A DNA stretch of 39,693 bases from an uncultured Anaerolineae bacterium (GTDB taxonomy: Bacteria; Chloroflexota; Anaerolineae; Promineifilales; Promineifilaceae): assembly GCA_905479495.1 (NCBI GenBank), contig CAJQMR010000052.1, positions 1 through 39,693 on the forward strand, in the 5' to 3' direction. The first letter of the stretch is position 1, and each line of letters begins with the position of its first letter. The position numbers and the translations under genes are program-made. Positions 22,755 to 30,707 of the stretch are shown one piece after another. The notes below the pieces were generated by a model. It made no database searches and had not been told where the DNA came from. It saw nothing but the letters and a program-made list of their open reading frames with translations.

Positions 22755-24070
22755 ACGGGTACCAGAAGGCAACGGCCGTTCTCGGCCTGGCATTTTTGCT
22801 CATTGTCGTAGGTGCATTTGTGCGCCAGGCGCGGCAGCCGGAAGTGGTGCAGCTCATCCCCACGCTCACCGGGCAGCCAGAACTGTGCCTCACCTGCCAC
22901 GAGGGCATCGAAGAAATCAGCGCCGCCCATTCCATTGAGTCATTTGGCTGCGTGCTGTGCCACGGCGGCGACGGGCTGGCGCTGGACGCAGATTTGGCCC
23001 ACGCCACCATGCGCGGCGGGCGCAATCCCAGCGATTTGGCCGTGGTGGAGGAATCGTGCGGCGGGTCCGCCTGCCACAGCGGGGCCGCCGAGGATGGCGG
23101 CGATCACATCCACCGCGTGCTCACCTCCGTGCAGGCCACCTATGCGGGGGCGATTGCTCAGGTCAACTTTGCCTTTGGTGGGCAGACAGATAACACAGCC
23201 CATTTTGGCATTACGGCCGTTACCGACAACAACATCACCACAGACACCGGCCTGGCAGCCCTAGCGGCTTTTCATCCTGGCCCAGACGCGCCTGGCCCGG
23301 TACAGACGTTTAGCAATGACTGCCTGCGCTGCCATCTTTCGGCGGCAGCGATAGAGGCACCGTATTATTATCGGGCCACGGGCTGTGCCGCCTGCCACGT
23401 CGTTTATGAAAATGATGGTCTGTACCGAGGCAGTGACCCCACCACGCCAAAAGATGAAGCTGGATACGGCCGTACGCATCAGCTCACCACCGCCATTCCC
23501 TACACCCAGTGCAACCACTGCCACAATCGGGGCAACTACTCGCTGCGGCAAATGACCTTTTTAGAACGGGACGATTTGCCCGGTTCGGCCTTCCTCTCGG
23601 CGCAAGACCAGCGGGAGCTGGAATATTACCAGCCCATCTCGCAGTTTACGCTGTGTGAATGGGAGCTGGATTGTGTGGACTGCCACACCAACGGCGAGGT
23701 GATGGGCAACGGCGACATCCATTCCAGCCAGAAAGAGGTGCAGTACATTCAGTGCCAGACCTGCCACGGCACCCTGACGGAAATGCCGCTGCTGGAAACA
23801 ATTACCGACCCCGAACACCCAGCCATCATTTCCGCTGATTTGAACCCCAACTATGCCGTAGAAGTGGGCGATACAGTTATTGCCACCAGCCAAGGCGAGA
23901 CGTTTGGTTGGGTGCAGTGGGATGGCGAGCGTTTGATTGAGACGGGCAAGGTAGACGGCCGTCTCTACGAAGTGCCGCTGGTCATGGGCAGCAGCTGCCA
24001 GCAAAAACCAGATGAGCAAGAGAGTTCGTACTGCCACGAATGCCACACCTACGAGCGGACGGTGAAATAA
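22751..24070 (+). CDS. Membrane-anchored multiheme cytochrome c (8-9 hemes)
   Basis: A 439-residue cytochrome with one N-terminal membrane helix (about 7-24). Eight canonical CxxCH sites are present: CLTCH, CVLCH, CLRCH, CAACH, CNHCH, CVDCH, CQTCH and CHECH. A ninth candidate CGGSACH has CX4CH spacing. The start is GTG at 22751, overlapping the cytochrome b stop as GTGA and preceded by GTGGAG. It lies between cytochrome b and Rieske, so it likely replaces cytochrome c1 and passes electrons to or from the PsrABC complex or an external acceptor. Not assignable to a named octaheme family by eye. Confidence 0.87.
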   Translation: MNGYQKATAVLGLAFLLIVVGAFVRQARQPEVVQLIPTLTGQPELCLTCHEGIEEISAAHSIESFGCVLCHGGDGLALDADLAHATMRGGRNPSDLAVVEESCGGSACHSGAAEDGGDHIHRVLTSVQATYAGAIAQVNFAFGGQTDNTAHFGITAVTDNNITTDTGLAALAAFHPGPDAPGPVQTFSNDCLRCHLSAAAIEAPYYYRATGCAACHVVYENDGLYRGSDPTTPKDEAGYGRTHQLTTAIPYTQCNHCHNRGNYSLRQMTFLERDDLPGSAFLSAQDQRELEYYQPISQFTLCEWELDCVDCHTNGEVMGNGDIHSSQKEVQYIQCQTCHGTLTEMPLLETITDPEHPAIISADLNPNYAVEVGDTVIATSQGETFGWVQWDGERLIETGKVDGRLYEVPLVMGSSCQQKPDEQESSYCHECHTYERTVK

Positions 24071-24072
24071 TC

Positions 24073-24528
24073 ATGAGCGACGTGAAACAAACTCCTGGCC
24101 AGGAAACCGAGGTCAGTCGCCGTCGTTTTTTAACGCTGGTGGTGCATGGTGGCTGGCTGACAGCGATGGGGGTGTTGGTGTATCAGATCGGCCGTTTTTT
24201 GGGGGCTGAGGGACTGGAAAGTGGGCCATCGCCCTTGGTCGCAGCCGGTACGCTGGCCGATTTTCCGCCAGAAACAACCACCTACGTGCCGGAAGCACGC
24301 GCCTGGGTGCATCATGAGGCAGAAACATTAACCGCGCTGGATGCGGTTTGCCCACATTTGGGCTGCCTGGTGCAGCAAAAGGAAGGCGGCGGCGGGTTTC
24401 GCTGTCCCTGTCATGGCAGTGAATTTGGCGTTGAGGGGGAATTGGAGCGGGGTCCTGCAGAACGGCCGTTGCGCCAGCTAGACATCCAAACCCAGGCCGA
24501 CGAGACGGTCACCATCCGCACGTCATAA
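24073..24528 (+). CDS. Rieske [2Fe-2S] protein
   Basis: A 151-residue Rieske iron-sulfur protein with a Tat-type N-terminus (SRRRFLTLVVHGGWL) and one membrane anchor. The cluster motifs are C93-P-H95-L-G-C98 and C111-P-C113-H114-G-S, giving two Cys and two His ligands plus the disulfide pair. It completes a Rieske/cytochrome b complex with the two preceding genes. The start is two bases after the multiheme stop (TAATCATG). It is the last gene of the plus-strand cluster and faces a convergent PocR regulator 15 bases away. Confidence 0.93.
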   Translation: MSDVKQTPGQETEVSRRRFLTLVVHGGWLTAMGVLVYQIGRFLGAEGLESGPSPLVAAGTLADFPPETTTYVPEARAWVHHEAETLTALDAVCPHLGCLVQQKEGGGGFRCPCHGSEFGVEGELERGPAERPLRQLDIQTQADETVTIRTS

Positions 24529-24543
24529 AATCCCGGTTTGACC

Positions 24544-25308
24544 TTACTCAATACTGCTGAGCGTCGCAATCTGCTGCAAACGATTCAGCATATCCGCCCG
24601 TTCCAGGCTAATAATGGCAAAAGTATCTGCCAGCTTTTTGAGCCAGGTGGCAATCTTTGCCTGCTTTGATTTGCTAAGCACATTGTGGCGTGGGTCGGCC
24701 GCGCTCAGTTCCTCTGCGGACAGGCCATGCCGTTTGGCCAACTGCTGAATGTGCGCCTCTCTGGCAGCCGGATCGGGTGCTGTCGTGAAAAACTGCCCAG
24801 CCACAAGCATCGCTGAGGAAACACCATTCACCTCGATACGGGCCCGAGCATATTGGAAACCGGCATGGCAGGTGAAAAATTGGGGTTGGGCATCTGGTTG
24901 TTGGGCCAGGGTGCGCCAAGAAGTAATGCAAGCCTGACGGCCTGATTTTGTGCCGAGGATGAGATTGCAAAAGCGGCAGGAATTGCTAATTTCGGTGAGC
25001 GGCTGGCCATCATTGTCAGTCGTCACGGCCCCGACTTCAACGGTTTCGGCGCTGACATCTTGCACAGGCTGCAAGCAGTGAATGGGCAGCACATCGCGGG
25101 ACAGCACAGGCGTTTCCAGTTGTCCCTGGGCAGGCGGCGCTGCTAATTCGGTTTCGGTAAGCATCGCTTCCACGCTTGACCGGGGAAAGCGCCAATGCTG
25201 CCCAATTTTGACGCCCTTTAGACGGCCGTCTTTCAACATGCGGTAAATGGTTGTCCGATCTACCTGAAGATGTGCCTGCACCTGCTTCGTTGTTAGTAAC
25301 TCATCCAT
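24544..25308 (-). CDS. HTH (excisionase-type) plus PocR sensory-domain regulator, copy 2
   Basis: A 254-residue paralog of the regulator at 13697-14437, with the same order: MDELLTTKQVQAHLQVDRTTIYRMLKDGRLKGVKIGQHWRFPRSSVEAML at the N-terminus, a Thr/Pro linker, then a PocR-like domain with NSCRFCNLI and FTCHAGFQYARARIEVNG. Similarity extends over the full length, including the HTH recognition helix, so both may bind related sites. The Cys ladder is reduced here (the second Cys of HAGxQC is Tyr), which may alter ligand binding. It lies antisense to, and 15 bases from, the end of the respiratory cluster and is preceded by a strong promoter. Confidence 0.85.
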   Translation of the reverse strand: MDELLTTKQVQAHLQVDRTTIYRMLKDGRLKGVKIGQHWRFPRSSVEAMLTETELAAPPAQGQLETPVLSRDVLPIHCLQPVQDVSAETVEVGAVTTDNDGQPLTEISNSCRFCNLILGTKSGRQACITSWRTLAQQPDAQPQFFTCHAGFQYARARIEVNGVSSAMLVAGQFFTTAPDPAAREAHIQQLAKRHGLSAEELSAADPRHNVLSKSKQAKIATWLKKLADTFAIISLERADMLNRLQQIATLSSIE

Positions 25309-25356
25309 AGACCCTCTGCTAGCTCGTTGTCAATCGCCTTCTATCAAGCGAGGCTC

Positions 25357-25384
25357 ATTATAACAACTGCACGCAGCCTTACAA
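25357..25384 (-). promoter_or_regulatory. Strong sigma-70 promoter of the second PocR regulator gene
   Basis: On the minus strand, TTGTAA (25384-25379), a 16-base spacer and TATAAT (25362-25357). The -10 is consensus. It lies about 50 bases before the ATG at 25308. Confidence 0.65.
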
Positions 25385-25418
25385 ACAGGCCTGCAATTTA
25401 CACACTGCTGGTGGATTC

Positions 25419-26333
25419 TTACTCTCTCGCTTGTAGCTGGTCATCCAACAAGGCAACCAACGCCTCGCGCGAGTAATTATGTTCTGGGCTGTCGTTGGCA
25501 TCCAGGAGCTTTTCGATCAGGGCATGAATCACCCGATCCCCTTCCCATTTGGTGCCCACCAAGTAGCGCAGCCTGGGTTTTTCCGCAAAGAGGGCATGGT
25601 AAACGGCCGTTGCCACAATCTCTGGTGACGACGGTTTGCGGTTGGACTCTGATTCAGGTGCCCCTTCAGCCGCTTCGGGTGGCGGCGCTGGGTTTTCAAA
25701 AGCAGCAATGATCTGTTGCGCTTCTTCAGCAAAGGGGGGCTGCGCCCGGCGGAAGCGGGCCAGGGTATCGGGCATGGAATTGGCCCCGATGTTGGAGACA
25801 ATGCCACCTGGCTGCACAATGCTGACATGGACGTGATACGGCCGTAACTCTTCATGCAGCGCCACCGTGTACGCCTCTAAGGCATGTTTGGTCATCGAGT
25901 AGGGACCATACCATTTTTTGCTAATCGTGCCGCCCTGCGAGCCAATGTTGACGATGCGCCCCTGGGACGCCAGCAGCAGATCCATAAAAGCATTGCTCAG
26001 GCGCCACGGCCCGGCCACGTTGACATCAAAAATCTGCTGGAACTCCGCTTCGCTCCAGGTGGTGAAACCACCCAATCCCCCCAACCCGGCGTTGTTGACC
26101 AGGCCGTAAAGCCCGGTGCCTTGAGATGTGATGTGGGTAACGGCCGTTTCAATTTGGGCCACATCCGTCACATCCAGCTGAATGGGGACGATATTTTCAA
26201 GGCCGCTTAACGCCGCGAAATCTGACTGCTTGCGAACGGCCGCGTACACCAAATGCCCCCGCTCCGCCAAATAATGAGCCAGATAACGACCGATACCCGT
26301 ACTGGCCCCCGTTACTAAAATTGCTTTGCGCAT
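25419..26333 (-). CDS. SDR family oxidoreductase
   Basis: A 304-residue short-chain dehydrogenase. Visible are TGASTGIGRYLAHYLAERGH (about 7-26), NNAGLGG, the Ser in NIGSQGG and YSMTKHALEAY with catalytic Tyr and Lys. A charged insertion near 225-240 (EAAEGAPESESNRK) is uncommon. Classical SDRs are about 250 residues; the extra length is at the C-terminus, with helices. The start has GGAGG eight bases upstream. Substrate unknown. It is separate from the neighbouring regulator by about 110 bases, so probably its own transcript. Confidence 0.88.
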   Translation of the reverse strand: MRKAILVTGASTGIGRYLAHYLAERGHLVYAAVRKQSDFAALSGLENIVPIQLDVTDVAQIETAVTHITSQGTGLYGLVNNAGLGGLGGFTTWSEAEFQQIFDVNVAGPWRLSNAFMDLLLASQGRIVNIGSQGGTISKKWYGPYSMTKHALEAYTVALHEELRPYHVHVSIVQPGGIVSNIGANSMPDTLARFRRAQPPFAEEAQQIIAAFENPAPPPEAAEGAPESESNRKPSSPEIVATAVYHALFAEKPRLRYLVGTKWEGDRVIHALIEKLLDANDSPEHNYSREALVALLDDQLQARE

Positions 26334-26883
26334 GTTGTTCCTCCAGGCATAATGTTCACTCTTGTCACGATTCTACTTCAAACAATTACTGTAAGGCACG
26401 ACGGTTTACAGTGCAGCGACTACCAGACTCATTTGTCTAGCCATTCATTTTGGTTGACCACCCGCCTGACAAACTGCTACAATGCCCGCAAACAGGCGGC
26501 TGCCGGTGATAGTGCCTCGATCATTTTCGGCTTAAATTCCATATTGGTTTCTTTTGCACCGGCTTTGTTCAACACGGTTCATATGGCGGCTTATGTAAAG
26601 TTTCGTTGTGCCAAACATGAAAAATCTTGGTAATTTAACGGCCGTTCTACAAACCAAGACGCCGCCCTAACAACAGCTTAAAGCTGACGCGCCAAAGGAA
26701 ACGAGCGCGCAGCTTAACCAACTGAACGGCGGACAAAGTGATGATTTCTCATAAGCGGGAAAGTAGTGCCAGAAAATTGTCCGTCAAACTAATAAACTAA
26801 ACTGGCAGATTCAAACAAAGCAGCAAAATTAAGTAGAAAGAGCAAAAGAGTGGATCAAAATTCTTGTGGAGCGATAAATTATT
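26334..26883. other. Gene-free stretch ending in an attC-like hairpin
   Basis: No supportable gene; a 93-codon frame at 26352-26633 lacks a start signal and family resemblance. The last iterated palindrome before the island is at 26638-26645, followed at 26662 by the attC-like hairpin. After 26733 the composition becomes AT-rich up to the first island gene. Confidence 0.6.
26662..26732. repeat. attC-like imperfect hairpin, left border of the island
   Basis: CCGCC at the outside pairs with GGCGG. Inside, TTAAAGCTGACGCGC (26678-26692) pairs with GCGCGCAGCTTAA (26705-26717) with two unpaired A residues. CCTAACAAC sits at the left as an R''-like core. The arrangement (core, AGCTGACGC, loop, GCGCAGCTTAA) mirrors integron attC sites, which need extrahelical bases. 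The right core (expected GTTRRRY) is degenerate. It marks the left edge of the motif-free island. Confidence 0.5.
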
Positions 26884-28569
26884 ATGGACAATAGTTCTTC
26901 TGGTGGGTCGCGAAAGTATTTATCTCTTTCCTTCATTTTATTTGGTATCTTGATGGTATTTGGAGTATTTGCCTTTTGGTATGTCCAAGGTGTTAATAGG
27001 AGGCTTGACGAAATTGAAGGGGCGGGAGGCATTTCCTCAATGCCAGAAGAGACCTCCCTACGGCCAACGCTAGAAGATCCATTGAACAACCTCAACGCAC
27101 GATTGACCTCGTTAGAAAGTCTGCAGGAAGCCATAGTGAGCACCTCAAAAAGCGCGTTAGAACAAATGAATTTTGTTTTTACTATTGTGGCCTCATTCTT
27201 TGGTTTATTCGCATTGTTTTTCGCATATCGTCAAGTTGTTGCAGACGGTGGTCGGGAAAAGCATGATGAAGAAATGCGCAGTTTAGTTGGATCGTTTCGC
27301 GACAATATTACTGTAATCAATGCACTTATCTCAACATTGGAGGAGAGTTTCAGATCTCGGCGGCAACTTGAAGAGCAAATCAGGGAGCAAATCAAGGAGA
27401 TAAATGAGGGGCTGACTACTGTAACTACTTTTACAGAACAATCCGAGCGCACTTTTAAAGATAGGGTTAACAATTTAAACTCAGAAGCATTTTCCCTGTT
27501 TACTACACATATCGATCGACAAAAATTCAAGTCTACTGAAAACAAGCATCGTTTAGAGAATTTCTATCTAGACTTCAATACTCTGGAAAAGCTTGGTGAT
27601 CTTTCTTCTTTGCGTAATCCTTTCAGTAATTTCTTGCGGGGGCTGCATTATTTTAACATTACTCAATATGAACTAGCTGGACTGGATTTTGAGGTTGCAC
27701 TGAGTCAAGGTTCTAGAGAATTGGCACGACCGACAACAGGTTGGTATGGGGATTCTAGAGAAAACGAGATTACGGAACAACTGAGGAGAATGCTGGACGA
27801 TTGTACTTATCATTTAGGAATAATTTATTATAACCTTGGCGAATATGAAAAGGCGATAGATAAATTCCGAGAAACTTCTAGACGTGACCCATTAGATTTC
27901 CGATCCCGATCTTATATTCCTGAACTTATGTTCTTTGATAACAAAAGGCGGTTTGAATTCAGGCAAATAGTATCTGAGTTTAATCTCGTTGAAGAAGAAT
28001 TAAACAGTTTATCTCAAGCAGATAAAGAAAGGATAAATTGGGAGGTTGCAATGGCTTCCTTAAAAATGAAAAAAGCAAATTGCTTCTTGCCCAAAATAAT
28101 TCGTTTACCTGAAAGGGAACGTCAGCGAAGCGGTGAAGTTGCAACTGAGGCAGTTAATATCTTGTGGGATGCATATCAACATGCTGAAAGAATTCAAGAT
28201 GACCAATCACTTGTGGTCATTTTCGCTCGTTTTTCCCTAGCTCAAGCCTTAGAACAAGTTAATCGAAGTGAATGGAAAAATTCAACTCCTCATGAATTAT
28301 TTAAACGAGTCTTTTTTGATATTCGCAGCCAAATCATAAGAAGGAAAACAGAACCAATCCTACTAGTATTGCTTAATTACGTACTCGCAATATGTTGTAG
28401 CAGGTCAAATATACAAGGCGAAAATCCATATACTTATTTGGCGCGAGCAAGAGAACATTTGCAGCAAGTTCCAAATCAAGTTCGTATATTCTCACCCATT
28501 AACAAAATCAACCTACATCAAGATGATCTAATTTGGGAAATAGAAATATTTGAACAAAGTTTGACTTAA
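26884..28569 (+). CDS. Membrane protein with coiled coil and TPR-like region, island gene 1
   Basis: A 561-residue protein I do not recognise as a named family. It has two membrane helices (about 12-33 and 96-117) around a short loop with the cluster LNARLTSLESLQEAI. A coiled-coil stretch follows (about 125-205, many charged heptads). The C-terminal part contains a tetratricopeptide-like unit (YHLGIIYYNLGEYEKAIDKFRETSRRDP, about 310-337) and further helical repeats. The AT-rich codon usage differs from neighbouring genes and it contains no ACGGCCGT. It is followed 11 bases later by the SPFH-like gene with AAGGAGG, so the two form a unit. A role as membrane-bound partner of the SPFH protein is inferred. 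Confidence 0.75.
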   Translation: MDNSSSGGSRKYLSLSFILFGILMVFGVFAFWYVQGVNRRLDEIEGAGGISSMPEETSLRPTLEDPLNNLNARLTSLESLQEAIVSTSKSALEQMNFVFTIVASFFGLFALFFAYRQVVADGGREKHDEEMRSLVGSFRDNITVINALISTLEESFRSRRQLEEQIREQIKEINEGLTTVTTFTEQSERTFKDRVNNLNSEAFSLFTTHIDRQKFKSTENKHRLENFYLDFNTLEKLGDLSSLRNPFSNFLRGLHYFNITQYELAGLDFEVALSQGSRELARPTTGWYGDSRENEITEQLRRMLDDCTYHLGIIYYNLGEYEKAIDKFRETSRRDPLDFRSRSYIPELMFFDNKRRFEFRQIVSEFNLVEEELNSLSQADKERINWEVAMASLKMKKANCFLPKIIRLPERERQRSGEVATEAVNILWDAYQHAERIQDDQSLVVIFARFSLAQALEQVNRSEWKNSTPHELFKRVFFDIRSQIIRRKTEPILLVLLNYVLAICCSRSNIQGENPYTYLARAREHLQQVPNQVRIFSPINKINLHQDDLIWEIEIFEQSLT

Positions 28570-28580
28570 GGAGGAAATTA

Positions 28581-30065
28581 ATGCGTAGAAAGATCAGACC
28601 GCTACCAAATCATGCACTACTTTTTCCGAATAAGAAGGGTAATGAAAAAGTTATTTTTGATAAAGAAGTATCTTTATGGATATGGTCACGGGAACCATTT
28701 AAACATATCCAACTCAAAGATTTTCCAATCACTCTTTCTTTTGCCCACAACTCTATCAACCCGCCATTAAAGACCTCTGAGAATCTCACCTGTTTTGCCG
28801 ATGTATTTTATCGAATTGAGGTAAAGCAAGAAGCAAATGAATTAGAAAAGGCTACAAAATTTATTCCAGAATGCACTGATATTAAGAAAATCAATTCATC
28901 TGATTCAAGAGCCACCCATGAAAAATTCCAAGATGATTTGAAGGGCAGTCTCGTGTCCATAGTTGAGGAAGAATTCCGAAATTCCAGTTATTTTGATTTA
29001 CTCGGAATACCTGAAAAAGAACAAGAACTTGAAAATACAATCAATGAGAGATCTAAGCAAGTTTTGGCCGATGGTGGATTTGATTTACTTGGTAGGTGTA
29101 GAATTGATATCAAACTCGCAGATATTGACAAGGATGTTTTGGCTCAAGATGCTACTCTCAATAAAAAATGGTCAGATCATGAAAAAGAGCTTGACAAAAT
29201 TAGGAAGGAGATTGAAAAGCAAGAGGACGCAAGGATCCTTGCAGAAAAAGATAGAAGTCTTACGATGCAGATAGAAGATAATAAGCGCAAGAAGCAAGCG
29301 AAGGATGAAGAACTTTCTCTTGCAAAAAACATAGCAACTTCTGAATTACAAAAAACAAAGATTGAGGAAGATCGAGATCGAGATATTAAAGCAATCAAAG
29401 CAGATCGAGAGAAGGAAAAGCAAGCAATTCAGGATGAGTTAGATGAAATGTATAGAATTGCCCAAGACAGAAAAATTGACTCTGAACATGAACGCCAGAT
29501 GAAGGAGCAAAAAAAACGCCATGAAGAAGAACAAAATGACCTTGCACATAAGTTTAGAATGCAGAAGTATGAACAAACTGAACTTACAGATGCTCACGTA
29601 GCAAGAGTCCAAGAACTAAATGCCCAGGTTCAGATAGAAGAAATAAGAGTCAAATTGGCTGAACTTCAAAAGACAGTTGCAGATTTTGAACGGCAAAAGA
29701 TTGAGGCACTTGGAACTGCTGAGGCAATAGTAGAAAAAGAAAAAGTGATGGCAACTCAAGCCCACTCTTTGGAAATGAATAGAATTCTACTTGAGAATTT
29801 ACCAGAAATACTGGAAAAAGCTTACTTACCAAGCGAAAAACTAGGGGAAGTAAAAATAATGTATTTGGGAAGTGCTAATTCAGATTCTACGGATGGAACC
29901 CAGGGACACTTTGACAGTGCTTTGGGAACAATTCTTTCTTCTGTGTCTTCAATTCCTATGCTACGTGAGGTAATGAAATTTTTAGGTAGCTGGCAATTTC
30001 CATCAGAGCCTCAACCAGAACAACGCACTTCTCAAATAAATCATGATGCTAACACAAGCACGTAA
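28581..30065 (+). CDS. SPFH/flotillin-like coiled-coil protein, island gene 2
   Basis: A 494-residue protein. The N-terminal part (about 60-200) resembles an SPFH/band-7 domain: beta strand CFADVFYRIEV, then the helix KGSLVSIVEEEFRNSSYFDLL and a strand such as GRCRIDIKLADID. It continues into a very long charged coiled coil (about 205-400). The end of the coiled coil, AEAIVEKEKVMATQ, and the LLENLPEILEKA segment resemble flotillin C-termini. There is no membrane helix, so membrane association could come from the preceding gene product. It has a Shine-Dalgarno AAGGAGG and AT-rich codons. Functionally unknown; flotillin-like scaffolds organise membranes and proteases. Confidence 0.75.
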   Translation: MRRKIRPLPNHALLFPNKKGNEKVIFDKEVSLWIWSREPFKHIQLKDFPITLSFAHNSINPPLKTSENLTCFADVFYRIEVKQEANELEKATKFIPECTDIKKINSSDSRATHEKFQDDLKGSLVSIVEEEFRNSSYFDLLGIPEKEQELENTINERSKQVLADGGFDLLGRCRIDIKLADIDKDVLAQDATLNKKWSDHEKELDKIRKEIEKQEDARILAEKDRSLTMQIEDNKRKKQAKDEELSLAKNIATSELQKTKIEEDRDRDIKAIKADREKEKQAIQDELDEMYRIAQDRKIDSEHERQMKEQKKRHEEEQNDLAHKFRMQKYEQTELTDAHVARVQELNAQVQIEEIRVKLAELQKTVADFERQKIEALGTAEAIVEKEKVMATQAHSLEMNRILLENLPEILEKAYLPSEKLGEVKIMYLGSANSDSTDGTQGHFDSALGTILSSVSSIPMLREVMKFLGSWQFPSEPQPEQRTSQINHDANTST

Positions 30066-30112
30066 CAACATTTAGAGAAATCTCGTCTTTTTGAAAATCG
30101 TGCTTATTTGCC

Positions 30113-30164
30113 GCCTAACAGGGCTTGCAGCCTACGCGAGGCGCGGCTGAAGCAGGCGTTGGGC
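30113..30164. repeat. attC-like imperfect hairpin, middle of the island
   Basis: Left core GCCTAAC (30113-30119, fits RYYYAAC) and right core GTTGGGC (30158-30164, fits GTTRRRY). Inside, GCTTGCAGCC (30123-30132) pairs with GGCTGAAGC (30145-30153) leaving one extra G, as is typical for attC. The 52-base element lies between the SPFH-like gene and the DUF1801 gene. It is the best attC match in the window. Confidence 0.65.
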
Positions 30165-30181
30165 ATCAAGAGGATTAAGCG

Positions 30182-30574
30182 ATGAATAGCATGACAAGAC
30201 TAGGAACATTCGATGACGTCGTGAAGGGCGCACCGAAAGATGTAGGAAAAATATGCTGGGCGCTTAGATCGTTGATATCTGAATTGCATCCTGACTGTAC
30301 TGAAGTCCCGAGGCCAGGAGAGCCGTCTGCTGCGTACGGGTATGGCGAGAAAAAAATGTCTGAAGCATATGCATACATCATGCCACAGAAGGAATACGCT
30401 AATCTCGGCTTCTTCCACGGCACAAATTTTGAATCTGAATGTCCGTCGCTCGAGGGGACGGGTAAGAAACTCAGGCATATCAAGGTGCACGATTTGGAAA
30501 TGGTAAAATCAACCGAAATCCAAAAGGTAATTCTCGTTGCGATGAAAGAACGCAAGAATGCCCTTGACCTATAA
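30182..30574 (+). CDS. DUF1801-like protein
   Basis: A 130-residue small protein with the DUF1801 (YdhG-like) layout: HPDCTEVPRPGEPSAAYGYGEKKMSEAYAYIMPQKEYANLGFFHG near the centre, then a conserved-type LEGTGKKLRHIKV segment. The fold is used in iron/frataxin-like proteins, but the biochemical role of this group is not settled. Genes of this family are frequent cargo of integron cassettes. The start may also be the Met at 30191. It is flanked by the attC-like element on the left and a GTTAGGC core on the right, so it forms a compact one-gene cassette. Confidence 0.75.
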   Translation: MNSMTRLGTFDDVVKGAPKDVGKICWALRSLISELHPDCTEVPRPGEPSAAYGYGEKKMSEAYAYIMPQKEYANLGFFHGTNFESECPSLEGTGKKLRHIKVHDLEMVKSTEIQKVILVAMKERKNALDL

Positions 30575-30595
30575 TGAGGCAAATGCCCCACAGGC

Positions 30596-30602
30596 GTTAG
30601 GC
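30596..30602 (+). other. attC-core remnant GTTAGGC, right border of the island
   Basis: GTTAGGC (30596-30602) matches the attC right core GTTRRRY, preceded by CAGGC as in the middle site. No full second arm is visible, so it is a remnant. The normal iterated palindrome returns at 30637. Confidence 0.4.
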
Positions 30603-30707
30603 GAGGACGGTATATATTTTTGTGCCTGATATGGAAACGGCCGTTACAAAATTGACAGGCCCCCTCTAACCAGATAAATTCCCCCAAAATATACAAACGA
30701 GGCTGAA

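Noticed and set aside
26352..26633. 93-codon frame upstream of the island
   Set aside because: No Shine-Dalgarno, no family resemblance and biased composition; probably fortuitous.
26884..28569. Methyl-accepting chemotaxis receptor
   Set aside because: Two membrane helices and a coiled coil are present, but there is no HAMP or signalling hairpin motif, and a TPR-like region follows.
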